A stretch of 64,000 nt of DNA, from NCBI GenBank assembly GCA_016709765.1, contig JADJMD010000012.1, positions 1-64,000 of the forward strand, written 5' to 3'. This DNA is from Ignavibacteriales bacterium. GTDB lineage: Bacteria; Bacteroidota; Ignavibacteria; Ignavibacteriales; Ignavibacteriaceae. Of this stretch, positions 33,791-44,363 are shown in pieces. The notes beneath the pieces were generated by a model. That model did no database searches and was not told the origin of the DNA. It worked only from the letters and a program-made list of their open reading frames with translations. Each line of letters begins with the position of its first letter. Position 1 is the stretch's first letter. Made by a program: the position numbers and the translations under genes.

Positions 33791-34507
33791 TTAATTTTTC
33801 TGCACATCTGCATAAATGGTTATTACTTTGTTTGGCTCTTTGGTGTCATTAGAAACAATTGTAATCGATTTACTATTTCTACCTGAACGGTTCTTTGTAT
33901 CAAAATCAACTTTAATTGATCCAAATTCACCAGGCTTAATGCTGCTGTTACTAACTACAGCCGCAGTACAACCACAAGATGTTTTTACATCTTTTATAGT
34001 AAGTGATTCAGTTCCTTTGTTTTCAAAACTAAAAGTGTACTCAACTTTCTTTCCTTCAGGAACTTTTCCAAAATCATGTTGAGTTTCAGGCAAATAAATA
34101 ATTGCTCCATATTTATTTTCAACGGTTTTGCTAACCACAATATTACATTTAAAAGATAATGTAATACTAGGTGTTTCAGGATCATTTGTTACAACAGTGA
34201 CTGTTTTACTTTGTGGTCCTTTTCTTCCCTTGGAATTAAACGAGACAATGAGATTTGTTGATTCACCTGGTTTAAGTTCACTTTTATCCGGTTTTGCTGC
34301 GGTGCAACCACATGATGCTCTGACATCTGAGATCTTAAGTAAATCACCACCGTTATTTGAAATAACATAAGTATGCTTAACAACTTCATTCTCACTGATA
34401 TCTCCAAAATCATGACTAAGCTGCTGAACGCTAACTTTTGGGGCAATCATTTGGGGCATGATTGCGATCGCGCTAACTATAAAAATCACAAAAAAATATC
34501 TAATCAT
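33791..34507 (-). CDS. DUF1573 protein with two Ig-like repeats, 238 aa
   Basis: The ATG at 34507 is chosen because AAGGAG precedes it by eight bases. Residues 1-20 are a signal peptide. Two DUF1573 (ASH-like) repeats follow, each with 'HDFG', 'L.I.DV..SCGCTAA' and 'KPGE...I.V.F..K.R.G'; the 'SCGCTAA' Cys pairs recur at the same place in each. The family is common in exported Bacteroidota proteins and has no known catalytic role. The start overlaps the end of tsaB, so translation is probably coupled. Confidence 0.88.
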   Translation of the reverse strand: MIRYFFVIFIVSAIAIMPQMIAPKVSVQQLSHDFGDISENEVVKHTYVISNNGGDLLKISDVRASCGCTAAKPDKSELKPGESTNLIVSFNSKGRKGPQSKTVTVVTNDPETPSITLSFKCNIVVSKTVENKYGAIIYLPETQHDFGKVPEGKKVEYTFSFENKGTESLTIKDVKTSCGCTAAVVSNSSIKPGEFGSIKVDFDTKNRSGRNSKSITIVSNDTKEPNKVITIYADVQKN

Positions 34508-35174
34508 GTTTTTTCTCCTTAACAATAAATTCTTTCATATAATTTGGTTCGAGAAAATCAAAATCTGTAATCTTTTTATCCACTCCAAAATTAGCAGCCC
34601 ATCTGGCAACAAATTCCGGATCAGGTGAAGAAAGATTCTTGAGTAAATGACTATTTTCAGAGTGAACACTAGTAGCATTCCCAAAAACAGGAATATCGTT
34701 AATAAGCAAATCAAACTCTGAACGAGGTACAATTTTTAACTCTTCCATAAATATATAATTATTACCCTTAATTTGAAACTTTGCAAAATATAATTCATCC
34801 CTACCAACTTTATTTGCTATAATAAAAGAAGATTTTTCAGGTAATATTCTTGAAATTTGATAGGCTAAAGCTTCAAATGTTGGAACAGGTATAATTGGAA
34901 TTGAAATCGATTGAGCGATTCCCTTAGCAGAAGACATTCCAATCCGTAGTCCGGTAAAAGATCCTGGTCCACTTGAGACGGCAATAGTTTTAAGATCGGA
35001 TTGATTGATAGATGCCATTTTCAGAACTGAATTAATTAGTTCAAAAAGTTTTTCGGCATGTGAGTGTTTTAAAACGAGTTTTGTTGAGAAATATTTTTCA
35101 TCATTAAAATAAACACACACACCGCAAACACTGTCTGAGGTTTCAATTGCTAATAAAGGAAAGATATTATTCAT
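34500..35174 (-). CDS. tsaB: tRNA t6A synthesis protein TsaB, 224 aa
   Basis: The start is taken at ATG 35174 (MNNIFPLLAIETSDSVCGV), overlapping the end of tsaE by a few bases. 'AVSSGPGSFTGLRIGMSSAKGIAQS' is the TsaB signature of the ASKHA fold. TsaB scaffolds TsaD and TsaE in making threonylcarbamoyladenosine at A37 of ANN-reading tRNAs. The family lacks metal-binding catalytic residues. tsaD and tsaC are not in the window. Confidence 0.93.
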   Translation of the reverse strand: MNNIFPLLAIETSDSVCGVCVYFNDEKYFSTKLVLKHSHAEKLFELINSVLKMASINQSDLKTIAVSSGPGSFTGLRIGMSSAKGIAQSISIPIIPVPTFEALAYQISRILPEKSSFIIANKVGRDELYFAKFQIKGNNYIFMEELKIVPRSEFDLLINDIPVFGNATSVHSENSHLLKNLSSPDPEFVARWAANFGVDKKITDFDFLEPNYMKEFIVKEKKHD

Positions 35175-35595
35175 ATTCCATAAAATAAAATTCTCGTTGA
35201 GTATCATTTTCAAAACTGATGCTAATTTCTATTCGTTTTCTTGGAATAACTTGTGGAAATAAATTTCCCCACTCAATAAAAATAATGGATTGTTCATTGC
35301 TAAAATAATCTTCAATTCCAATATCAAGTAATTCAGCTTCTTTATTAATTCTGTAAAAATCAAAATGATAAAATGTTTCTTTACCGAAATACTCATTTAC
35401 AATTGCAAATGTAGGACTATTGCTATTTGTAACACCAAACTTTTTCAAAACTTGTTTGATAAAAAAAGTTTTGCCTGCTCCTAGATCACCATTTAGTATT
35501 ACTACCATTCCCGGTTTTAACAATTTGCCAAACTCATCTGCTATTAAGATTGTATCATCTTCGGAAATACTTTTTAGCGAATAAGGAAACTGCAT
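35167..35595 (-). CDS. tsaE: tRNA t6A synthesis ATPase TsaE, 142 aa
   Basis: Walker A is 'GDLGAGKTFF' at residues 36-45. 'FYHFDFYRI', 'LLDIGIEDYF' and 'IIFIEWGNLFPQVIP' are typical of TsaE/YjeE. It hydrolyses ATP to turn over the TsaBD complex. It starts two bases after porX and overlaps tsaB. Confidence 0.95.
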   Translation of the reverse strand: MQFPYSLKSISEDDTILIADEFGKLLKPGMVVILNGDLGAGKTFFIKQVLKKFGVTNSNSPTFAIVNEYFGKETFYHFDFYRINKEAELLDIGIEDYFSNEQSIIFIEWGNLFPQVIPRKRIEISISFENDTQREFYFMEYE

Positions 35596-35597
35596 GG

Positions 35598-37166
35598 TTA
35601 TTTTGGTTCCATAGTAATGATTGGTAAAATCATTTCTTCCATCGAAATTCCACCATGTTGAAAAGTATCTTTATAATGAGTTAAAAACTTGTGATAATCC
35701 GTTGGATAAACAAAATAATAATCTTCTTTGGCGATTATATAATTAATGGTTACACCGCGCTTTGGAAGTTTATAATCGCTTGCGTTCCTCACAAAAATTG
35801 CATGTTTTTCATCAACTTTAAGATTTCTGCCATACTTAAATCTTAAATTTGTTGAAGCTTCTCTATCCCCTAGTACTTTAGCTCCTCGTAACGATCTTAT
35901 GCTGCCGTGATCAGTCGTTATAACAATTTTTACATTCTTCATTTTAGAAAGTGTTGTAAAAATATTAAGCAGTGAGGAATGACTAAACCAGCTATTAGTT
36001 AGAGATCTGTAAGCGGATTCATCAGGAGCAATTTCTTTTAGGATATCCGAGTCAGATCTTCCATGAGCAATCATATCTAAAAAATTAACAACAACTGCGG
36101 TAAGATGAGTATTTTGATATGAGTGAATATTCTGTTCAAAATTTCTACCAACTTCAGGATCAATAATTTTTATATACTTTAGATCATTACGAAGTTTAAT
36201 TCTTTTCCGATCAAGTAAAAGCTGCAATAACTCTTTTTCATATTTATTCATGCTGCTTTCATCATCGTTACCAGATATCCATAAATTTGGATAATGTTTT
36301 TCAATTTCGGAAGGATATAATCCAGCAAACAATGCGTTTCTTGCATACGGTGTTGCAGTTGGAAGGATTGAATAATAATAATCCTTTTCAATTTTAAATA
36401 AATCGGTAAGATGTTTTTCCATCACTAACCATTGATCTAGGCGAAGACAATCTAATACAAAATAAAAAACTGATTTACCTTCATCACGCAAATGATTCAA
36501 AACATATTTTTCTGTTATCTGAGGTGTAAGATTCGGAACGTCTGAACTTTTATTTTCATCAAGCCATGGTCTATAATTTCTTTCAACAAATTTTGAGAAC
36601 TCTTTGTTCGCCTCTTTAAATTGCTCGTTAAGCGACTGCTCTAAACCAATCTCTCGATGCTGATCAAGTTCTATAGACCAATTAACCAATTTTTGGTAAA
36701 TATGAATCCATTCCGTAAAATCAAGATTAGAACTTAATGCTTGTGTAATTTGATTAAAATCCTGCAAATAATCTTTGGCAGCATATTGCCCGGATATTTT
36801 TTTACCTTCCAGAATTTTTTTGCAGACAAGTAAAACCTGGCTTGGGTTAACCGGCTTTGTTAAATAATCAGAAATTTTTCCCCCGATTGCCTCGTTCATC
36901 AAAGTTTCTTCTTCTGATTTTGTAATCATTACAACCGGAATTGAACTACGGATATTTTTTATTTGGGCAAGTGTTTCAAGTCCGCCCATTCCTGCCATCA
37001 TCTCATCAAGAAAAATCAAATCATATAAATTTTCTTTAACTGATGAAATTGCATCTTCACCATTCGTAACAGTATCAACCTCATATCCTTTTTCGGAAAG
37101 AAAAATAATATGAGATCTTAAAAGTTCTATTTCGTCATCTACCCAAAGAATTTTTTTTCTATCCAA
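35598..37166 (-). CDS. porX: T9SS regulator PorX: receiver fused to PglZ-type phosphatase domain, 522 aa
   Basis: An N-terminal receiver has the acidic pair Asp10/Asp11 and the acceptor Asp54 in 'DLIFLDEMM'. A middle helical linker leads to a PglZ/alkaline-phosphatase-like domain with 'FYFVLDCLRLDQWLVMEKHL', 'TATPYARNALFAGLYPSEI' and 'KIVITTDHGSIRSL'. This receiver-PglZ fusion without a DNA-binding domain is PorX, which with PorY controls T9SS genes in Bacteroidota and has phosphodiesterase-type activity in characterised members. Lying 62 bases downstream of sprA, it is probably in the same transcript. Confidence 0.93.
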   Translation of the reverse strand: MDRKKILWVDDEIELLRSHIIFLSEKGYEVDTVTNGEDAISSVKENLYDLIFLDEMMAGMGGLETLAQIKNIRSSIPVVMITKSEEETLMNEAIGGKISDYLTKPVNPSQVLLVCKKILEGKKISGQYAAKDYLQDFNQITQALSSNLDFTEWIHIYQKLVNWSIELDQHREIGLEQSLNEQFKEANKEFSKFVERNYRPWLDENKSSDVPNLTPQITEKYVLNHLRDEGKSVFYFVLDCLRLDQWLVMEKHLTDLFKIEKDYYYSILPTATPYARNALFAGLYPSEIEKHYPNLWISGNDDESSMNKYEKELLQLLLDRKRIKLRNDLKYIKIIDPEVGRNFEQNIHSYQNTHLTAVVVNFLDMIAHGRSDSDILKEIAPDESAYRSLTNSWFSHSSLLNIFTTLSKMKNVKIVITTDHGSIRSLRGAKVLGDREASTNLRFKYGRNLKVDEKHAIFVRNASDYKLPKRGVTINYIIAKEDYYFVYPTDYHKFLTHYKDTFQHGGISMEEMILPIITMEPK

Positions 37167-37228
37167 TTTTGCACAACCTTTATATTAATTCACCTATCCA
37201 TATCAATAATATTCTCAAACTTTTTCAT

Positions 37229-40200
37229 TTAGTTGATTGAGATACTAACGTCTAATCCTGCCTCATTTGAAGTAGTTGGCGGAATTCTTGATGCACCTTC
37301 AGGCTCTACCGTTGATCGCTTGTAAAATACAGACAAAGTGACCTTTGCGCTTATAGTATATTTAATTCGCGGCTCTATTGTAACTCTTGTAGTTCCATCC
37401 TGTGGAATACCTTCTTCGTTAAACGGAATTTTTGACATCTCATATCTTACCGCGGCACTTCTTGAACTTGTGTAAGCCAAACTAAATTCAATATCATTTT
37501 TAAGCGCTACTCCAAACAATGGTAATTCAAATCCTGATTTTGAGAACTGCAAAGTAAACCCGATATCTTTAGAAAAATTTTCTGTGATATTACTCGTTGT
37601 TATTCCAAGATCAAATGAAGTTCTTGTTGAATATTTTAGGTTACCTGTAAAATTACCTCCCCAGAGCTGACCAAATGTAAGATTTAATCCTAGTAACGGA
37701 GCAAATCCATATTCTATTTTTTGAACCTGAACTTCTTCATTTCCTTCACGGCTTAACTTCCAGCCTTCTGTGTATGAAGATGAATATGAATGATCTAATG
37801 AAATTCTATCTGCCAAAGATCTTAAGAATGGTAATTTTTCAAGACCATCCCATGTAATGCGCCAGTTGGGACGAGGAATATAGTTTGCGTAATCTTCTAA
37901 GAATCCAAAGTTTGCAAATATTGGAAGGCTTTCAAATCCTTTAACAAATGCTTTAGATAAGTTTGAATTTGGATCTTGAGGATTATAAAGTTCCGCAACT
38001 TGTTTTATGCCACTCTTAAATGCTGATAAAAACAACACCGGTGGTATTGTTAAAAAGGATCTATTTAATGTACCAGTTGAATTTACATTAGTTACAAAAA
38101 CTGATCCATCATCTTCAACATTTATAGTTGAGTTTTTATTTACAGACCAACCTGTTTTCCAGCTAATATCAATCTTTGCACCTTCCCACAATGGTCTTGA
38201 AGTTTTAAAATCAATATTATTCTTTTGAGAATAAACATCACTAAGATTCGTTCCTGCAGAACCTACTCGGGGTCCTGCGTCGCTGCTTAAACCAAGCATA
38301 AACCCACGCGTCGGTCCGGCATCATCGTCATAAAATATTCCCCAAAAATTACGGAAACCTGTCCCCTGAGCTTTTAATCCTGATTTGGAAAGCGTATTAT
38401 CATTACTAAAATTGAATGAAATCATTTCATAATCTAGAAAAACATATTTTGCTGCTGCAACAAGAAAACTTACCGCCCTTGATACCATTGAAGGTTTATT
38501 TTCTAGGATTAAGAGAGAATCCATCAAAGCTACAGAATCTACCACAGAAATAACATTTCCTAGAGAATCATATTCTGTTTCCTTCGGTTCCTTATTTAAT
38601 AAAACTCCTTTATTACCAATAAAATTATTTTTTTGCTGATTGTCTTTATTAACATCATCTTTAAATAATGGATCAAACAAAGATTTCCATCTCATTGTTA
38701 ATCCGACTGTGGATTTATTGCTGAATCCAGCACTCCTGCCGACTATCTCCTGACGAAAATCATTCGTCCATTGATAGCTTGCACCATAAGACGCTGTTAA
38801 TGTAAAGTATTTGTTTATATCAAACAGAGATGGAAGTTTTGGTGCAGTACGGATATCAAAATTTTGCTGGTAACGATTATCTCTTCCGAAAAAGGCCCCA
38901 TTAAAAATCTCACTCCATATTTCACTTTCAAGACGTGGTGTTGCAGCCGAATCATTATAAGTTTCTAAGTACGCAAGCGATGAACTTATATTCAACGCAT
39001 AACTTGTTGTAAGATTTAGAAATCCACCTTCAGTAAGTTTCCATGCAAAATTAAACCCACGCGAAGTTGTAAAATCTCTGGAAGAAACCTGACTCGACGG
39101 TGAATTTTTTCTTTCACGTGTAATATTTGTTGAAGAATTTCTTTTGGCGGTTAATGCTAAAGAAAAATTCTGCGGAGTAAAATAAACTTTTGTTCCGCTG
39201 TAATCTTTTAACAGTGCAAACAGTACACCAATTACCGGAATATCTATCGGGTTAAAGTAATACTCCGGACTTAAAGACAAACCATAATTTAAATTTGCGT
39301 TCCAAACCCAACTTCTATTTGAAAGCACTGTTGGACCACGGCTAAAAGCTTTATTATAATTAAAGCCCATTGTTATTGCATTAAACGTATCACGAATTAA
39401 CCAAAACTTTGTAGGAATTTTTAATTTAATATTTGATGCAGACCATGAATCAGAAATACTTTCTGTTTCAGTTTCTTCTCTTAATTGTTCCGGAGATTTT
39501 ACTGTTTTATTACTATCGTATAATGCTTGTTGATTTTCGACAGCATTATCAACTCTAACATCGCTGCCGGGTAAATAAAGTGGTTTACCTATGCTTTCAG
39601 TATGTGAATAGTTTAATCTTAAATTACTTTCCGGAAGATTAACCGGCAAAATTTTTAAAAGATTTACATCTGTCGAAACTGACCAGTTACGCTGCTCAAC
39701 TCTGCTGCCAAATCTATCAGAAAGTCTATGGAAATACGGATTCTTCTCGCTCAGATTGAATGAAACTGTTGCAAAATCCGCTAGCTTCAATGATGTGGAT
39801 AAACTATAAGCCCAGCCTGGAGAATCATCTGCTCCAACAACGCGTAGTTCATTTACCCATACTTCGCCGGAAAGTGGACCAGTATTAAAACCATTATCCA
39901 GATTTACAATACCAACAGATAAAAATTTAACAGTTGTTAACGTTGGATTACCTTTTATAACGTAAAAATGTCCTGTCGGTGCACCAACCACAGCCTGAAA
40001 ATATGCTGAAGTATCATTGTCCCCTCTGGCTTGTTTTAAAGCAGTTAATTCATCAAAGTTAAATGTAACTTCATTCCAACCAGGAAAAACAGGCTGACGG
40101 TATTCATAGTAATTGTTTGTGTCGCCACCAAATCTAAAATATACTTCTGAAGAGTGCTGAAATACTCCGCCTGAAGTATCCGCATAAGAAATTCTTCCTG

Positions 40201-43200
40201 GTCTATTATCCTGATCTCCATGTATGAACAATTTCATTTGCTTATAATTAAAAACATCCAATGGTCTATAAAGATATTTAACCGCTTCTCTCTTATCGCC
40301 GTCTTCTAGTCCATTCAGGATTAAAGAAAGCGATTGTTCATTTCTTAAGATATTCTCATCCGGTCTTGTTCTGTCCCTCTCCTGAAATACTCCCGGAGGA
40401 CTTGAATAATCGCTGTTTTCTTCAAGGCTGGCAACGGAAACCGAAAGAATTGTATCGGTGCGAGCTATTGAATCCGGCAGATTTTTTTGCCATTGATTTC
40501 CAACAAGATTGAATTCAGTGATTCTGAAATGAACCATACTATCAACACCCTGAATAAATAATCTGATAGTTTCAACATCGGAAAAACTAGGGGATCCTAC
40601 AGTGGTTGCATAATCTTTTAATGGGACTCTAAATAAATACCATTTATTGGTTAGTCTAGGATTAAATCCACCATCAGCTAAAAATTCATTAGTTGAAAAG
40701 TTCGTATCGAGAGCTACTTCATATCTAAAATAACTATCATATTTATCAAGATTTCCATTTCGGTTTAAATCTTCAGTATCAGGTAACCTTCCTACATCTG
40801 TTAGAATGGCGTTGCCTTGAGTTCCGTTAATACTGAAATAATCAAAGAGATTTTGTGGATTACTTCGTTGGAAAAAGAAATTATCGCCACTTGGATCAGA
40901 CTTCGTACTGCCATTTTCACTGCGCTCTACATCATCCAGAATCCCATCAAGACCTGTATCTTCATTACCATCTGAGTCTATGGCATCATTACGATCTTTA
41001 TCTTCAGTATCTAGTTTATTATTGGGTATAACATCTTCACTCACTTTTCCTATATCAATATATAATTTTGCATTAGAGGGAGCATCAATTATTTGTGCCC
41101 AGAATTCAACATAATCGATATTTTCTTCAATCAAATTGCTGGCAGTTGACGAGAGTATTTTTTGTATACCACCCCAGTTCTTATTTCTCTCTTGGAGAGT
41201 AGGGAGATAATTATAAGTACCTGGAGTATCTGGAAGAAAAACATAATCCATCACCGTTATTTGCTGATCTGCTCTTGCAACTTGCTTTTTATCGAAATAA
41301 ATATCTTCAACCGTTACTTGGGCAGGGGTTTCTGTAAACCAGAAAGATTTACCCTTGTAATGCATTTTTTCGTCTTTGTTCAATTCATACAATAAATAGA
41401 GGGAATCAGGAGGACTAATATCTTTCCAGGAAGTGTAAGAGATCCCAATCGGTATAGTCTTTTTTGCACCTTCAAAATCATCTATATAAGCAATACTTTT
41501 TCCACCATCAGAGAGAATTGTGCTTTTCTTGGTGTTAGGGTCAGGGTCGATATATGCATATTCAGCTGATAAATTAAAACTTGACATTTCTCTTGTTGAG
41601 AAAACATTATCCAATAATTTTGTAACAAATGGTAAATCTGCACTAGTTGAAAAATCTAACCCATAAATGCTGTTGCTTAATGGTTCTTCACCAATCCTTA
41701 CTTTATCACTTAGTGTTTGTTGATTAAGATTTAAGATTGAAAAACCAAGTTTAGTTTTTTTAGAAAATTCATAAATACCTCTTGCACCCAAAAGAGTTTT
41801 AGATGCTAGTTGAAATAGGTCATTCTGTTCATAAGTAATTTTTAAATCAGCGCCTGGTACTAGTGCTGCATCATTTCTAATAGTTAATTGACCGATATTA
41901 TAGTCAACTATGTAATCACTTCCTGCGCTAAGTTCACGTCCATTTAACAAAACTTTTACAGAATTTTCTACAACATTAAATCCAAGTTGATAGATTGATG
42001 AGGAACTACCTTTACTTTTTCCAACAAGAATCCATTTATCTTTTATCTTTTTCTGACCAGCAAAATTTTTAGTTGTATCGTACACTTCATCAAAATTATA
42101 AGTATCGTAAGCTAAATCTGCCGGAAGATCATCGCTAAATGGTTCAAGATTAGGAAAAACCACTTCTCCAGTCTCCGGTATAATAGTTATTCCTGGTCTA
42201 TAGTCGAAGATATTATCTGATTGAGCCTGCGAACTGGAGTTTAGAAGATCTAAGCCAAAAGCTTTTAATAGTCTTGTTGTTCCGATCTCACTAGTCGGTT
42301 CCTGGCCTTCGATCTCTCTCTTTATATCAAATTCAAAACCTTCCTGCTTGATATTTCGTGGACCCAAGGCGTAAATATTTTTAAGCATTAAACTCCAGGC
42401 AGTTGTAAAGTCCCCACCAGGTTGAAGATTTTCAGGTTTAACCAATTTAAGAACCAATCGCCTGGTTGTGTTAGTATCTCCAGCAGCTAAGAATTCTCCA
42501 TAGAAAAAATCATCATTCGAACTGCCCACACCCTGCTCTTGCCGATATGCAATGGCGATAGCGTCTTTATCGTTAATTGCCGTTTTGAAAGTAATAAATC
42601 CAGTTTCAGCATGGAGAATATAATCAACATCCGGGGTCAACAGCGTAAATCTTCCGGAATAAATTTGACCTCCTACAGTACTAACGGTATCGGAACGTAA
42701 ATTATCCGGATATAGTAGCTGTCCAACACTATTAGGATCCAAATTTATATATGCGTTTGCAAATCTCTCCTTAGAATTATCAAGCGTATACTGAATTACT
42801 GATTTCCATACTTGTATATCTGTTACTAGTAAACTTGAGTTAACTTGAGGTGTAGGATTTCCATAATAATTATAAAATACTTTACTTGTTTTAGAAGCGT
42901 AAACTGTATCAATAAAATAATGGTTTGTAGAATACTCATATGCTCTTTTTTGAAACGGGACTTCTGAAGATCCACCTGAGACCTGAACTTCTTTTGTTTC
43001 GCCTTTTTTCTGGCTGGCAATAGTGGTTAATGAAAACGGACCCATTTTCATTTGAGCTTTAATTCCAAACAAAGCTTCACTTCCACCAACTAATGGAGAA
43101 GTTTGAAGTGATACGTTTCCAGCTTCGATGCTCTGTATTATTTCATCTTCATATCCGGTGTACTTTATCTTAAGCTGGTTTTCATATTCAAAGGTTCGTT

Positions 43201-44206
43201 CTGTGTTCCAATCGGCAACTATGTTAAGTTTATCCCCAATTGTTCCGTTAACATTAATCTGTACTTGTTGTTTAAAATCAGGTTCATTCCTTGTATTACC
43301 CAATCTGGAGGCAGTAACTCCTTCTGTTGTTTCGCTCCTCCATGCACCGTGAATTTGCACCGAACCGCCAATTTTTAAGCTAATTTTTGGTGCACCAAAA
43401 ATACTTAACACACCAACGCTCGGTAATGGAATTTCAAAGTCTGTAAAATTCTTAATTAAATCGCCAAGACCAAGTTGAGAATTTTTTAACTCATAAGCAT
43501 ATCCAAGTGCCTCCCATTTTTTCCTTTCCTCAACTTGCAAACGAGTTTCTATATACTCTTCTATTGGGACTTTTAAAATTATTTTACTTGGCTTGCCAGC
43601 AATTATTTCTTTAATCTCAACAAACTTACCTGTGGAATCAATTGTAATTGTTCTTGTCTTATAAGTAGCAGAAGGTTCAATAAAAAACTTAGATTTCTTC
43701 TTCTGCTGTAACGTGGTGTATGGTAAATCCTCACGTTGATATCGGAAGTACTGTAACCGGGCAGTGGAATCCAATGCCATTTGTACTAACCGCAACGAAT
43801 CCTGATTAATTTTTACTTTATTTTTTGATGAGTCTTTTCCAGTTGCTAAAATACTTGTTGAATCAAGTAATCCGCTTAAACCCAATGAATCACTTAATGA
43901 GAAAATTGAATCATCAATTGCAACGAATGGAGAATCAGGTGAAGAGGAATTATCGATGATTAATACATCATTTAATTCTTTAGTTTCAGGTTCGGGTTTA
44001 ATCAATCCGGTATTGTATTGATTATGCAGATTTAAATTCCGTAGATCGGAAATTAAATCAAAACAGGCAGCTTGAAGCATAACTTCGTTTACCTGAGATT
44101 TATACTCGGAGCCAAATCCGAGATTTATACCTGCGTAAAACATCACCAAAGAAACCACAAATAATTTGGCGGCTTCAACAATGATCTTTTTTATTTTGTG
44201 TTTAAT
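37229..44206 (-). CDS. sprA: T9SS outer-membrane translocon SprA (Sov), about 2325 aa
   Basis: Very long outer-membrane protein with SprA text throughout: the N-terminal 'SVGVLSIFGAPKISLKIGGSVQIHGAWRSE', 'NVTLQ'-like 'EAGNVSLQTSPLVGGSEALFGIKAQMKMGP', 'YIDDFEGAKKTIPIG' and beta-rich repeats ending in an aromatic, alternating C-terminus. SprA is the giant beta-barrel channel through which T9SS cargo crosses the outer membrane. The only standard in-frame start is GTG at 44158, which leaves an uncharged signal peptide without a ribosome site. The open frame continues upstream to an ATT at 44206 preceded by TAGGA at seven bases, giving a proper signal (MKHKIKKIIVEAAKLFVVSL). I prefer ATT; the GTG alternative gives 2309 residues. 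Confidence 0.9.
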   Translation of the reverse strand: MKHKIKKIIVEAAKLFVVSLVMFYAGINLGFGSEYKSQVNEVMLQAACFDLISDLRNLNLHNQYNTGLIKPEPETKELNDVLIIDNSSSPDSPFVAIDDSIFSLSDSLGLSGLLDSTSILATGKDSSKNKVKINQDSLRLVQMALDSTARLQYFRYQREDLPYTTLQQKKKSKFFIEPSATYKTRTITIDSTGKFVEIKEIIAGKPSKIILKVPIEEYIETRLQVEERKKWEALGYAYELKNSQLGLGDLIKNFTDFEIPLPSVGVLSIFGAPKISLKIGGSVQIHGAWRSETTEGVTASRLGNTRNEPDFKQQVQINVNGTIGDKLNIVADWNTERTFEYENQLKIKYTGYEDEIIQSIEAGNVSLQTSPLVGGSEALFGIKAQMKMGPFSLTTIASQKKGETKEVQVSGGSSEVPFQKRAYEYSTNHYFIDTVYASKTSKVFYNYYGNPTPQVNSSLLVTDIQVWKSVIQYTLDNSKERFANAYINLDPNSVGQLLYPDNLRSDTVSTVGGQIYSGRFTLLTPDVDYILHAETGFITFKTAINDKDAIAIAYRQEQGVGSSNDDFFYGEFLAAGDTNTTRRLVLKLVKPENLQPGGDFTTAWSLMLKNIYALGPRNIKQEGFEFDIKREIEGQEPTSEIGTTRLLKAFGLDLLNSSSQAQSDNIFDYRPGITIIPETGEVVFPNLEPFSDDLPADLAYDTYNFDEVYDTTKNFAGQKKIKDKWILVGKSKGSSSSIYQLGFNVVENSVKVLLNGRELSAGSDYIVDYNIGQLTIRNDAALVPGADLKITYEQNDLFQLASKTLLGARGIYEFSKKTKLGFSILNLNQQTLSDKVRIGEEPLSNSIYGLDFSTSADLPFVTKLLDNVFSTREMSSFNLSAEYAYIDPDPNTKKSTILSDGGKSIAYIDDFEGAKKTIPIGISYTSWKDISPPDSLYLLYELNKDEKMHYKGKSFWFTETPAQVTVEDIYFDKKQVARADQQITVMDYVFLPDTPGTYNYLPTLQERNKNWGGIQKILSSTASNLIEENIDYVEFWAQIIDAPSNAKLYIDIGKVSEDVIPNNKLDTEDKDRNDAIDSDGNEDTGLDGILDDVERSENGSTKSDPSGDNFFFQRSNPQNLFDYFSINGTQGNAILTDVGRLPDTEDLNRNGNLDKYDSYFRYEVALDTNFSTNEFLADGGFNPRLTNKWYLFRVPLKDYATTVGSPSFSDVETIRLFIQGVDSMVHFRITEFNLVGNQWQKNLPDSIARTDTILSVSVASLEENSDYSSPPGVFQERDRTRPDENILRNEQSLSLILNGLEDGDKREAVKYLYRPLDVFNYKQMKLFIHGDQDNRPGRISYADTSGGVFQHSSEVYFRFGGDTNNYYEYRQPVFPGWNEVTFNFDELTALKQARGDNDTSAYFQAVVGAPTGHFYVIKGNPTLTTVKFLSVGIVNLDNGFNTGPLSGEVWVNELRVVGADDSPGWAYSLSTSLKLADFATVSFNLSEKNPYFHRLSDRFGSRVEQRNWSVSTDVNLLKILPVNLPESNLRLNYSHTESIGKPLYLPGSDVRVDNAVENQQALYDSNKTVKSPEQLREETETESISDSWSASNIKLKIPTKFWLIRDTFNAITMGFNYNKAFSRGPTVLSNRSWVWNANLNYGLSLSPEYYFNPIDIPVIGVLFALLKDYSGTKVYFTPQNFSLALTAKRNSSTNITRERKNSPSSQVSSRDFTTSRGFNFAWKLTEGGFLNLTTSYALNISSSLAYLETYNDSAATPRLESEIWSEIFNGAFFGRDNRYQQNFDIRTAPKLPSLFDINKYFTLTASYGASYQWTNDFRQEIVGRSAGFSNKSTVGLTMRWKSLFDPLFKDDVNKDNQQKNNFIGNKGVLLNKEPKETEYDSLGNVISVVDSVALMDSLLILENKPSMVSRAVSFLVAAAKYVFLDYEMISFNFSNDNTLSKSGLKAQGTGFRNFWGIFYDDDAGPTRGFMLGLSSDAGPRVGSAGTNLSDVYSQKNNIDFKTSRPLWEGAKIDISWKTGWSVNKNSTINVEDDGSVFVTNVNSTGTLNRSFLTIPPVLFLSAFKSGIKQVAELYNPQDPNSNLSKAFVKGFESLPIFANFGFLEDYANYIPRPNWRITWDGLEKLPFLRSLADRISLDHSYSSSYTEGWKLSREGNEEVQVQKIEYGFAPLLGLNLTFGQLWGGNFTGNLKYSTRTSFDLGITTSNITENFSKDIGFTLQFSKSGFELPLFGVALKNDIEFSLAYTSSRSAAVRYEMSKIPFNEEGIPQDGTTRVTIEPRIKYTISAKVTLSVFYKRSTVEPEGASRIPPTTSNEAGLDVSISIN

Positions 44207-44363
44207 GCAGTATTCCTAGTAAAGTGAAACAAAATAAATCCGTAGAGTATAATCGATAAAGCTCCTAAATAAATTTCAAAATTCGATGCAAAAATTAGAT
44301 AAAAACAGTTATAAATTCAATTAAAAATAAACAATATCTAATTTAATGAACTCAAGTTATTCA

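Noticed and set aside
43128..43352. Open frames on the plus strand within sprA.
   Set aside because: They are antisense to the long sprA frame, with no ribosome sites or recognisable domains.
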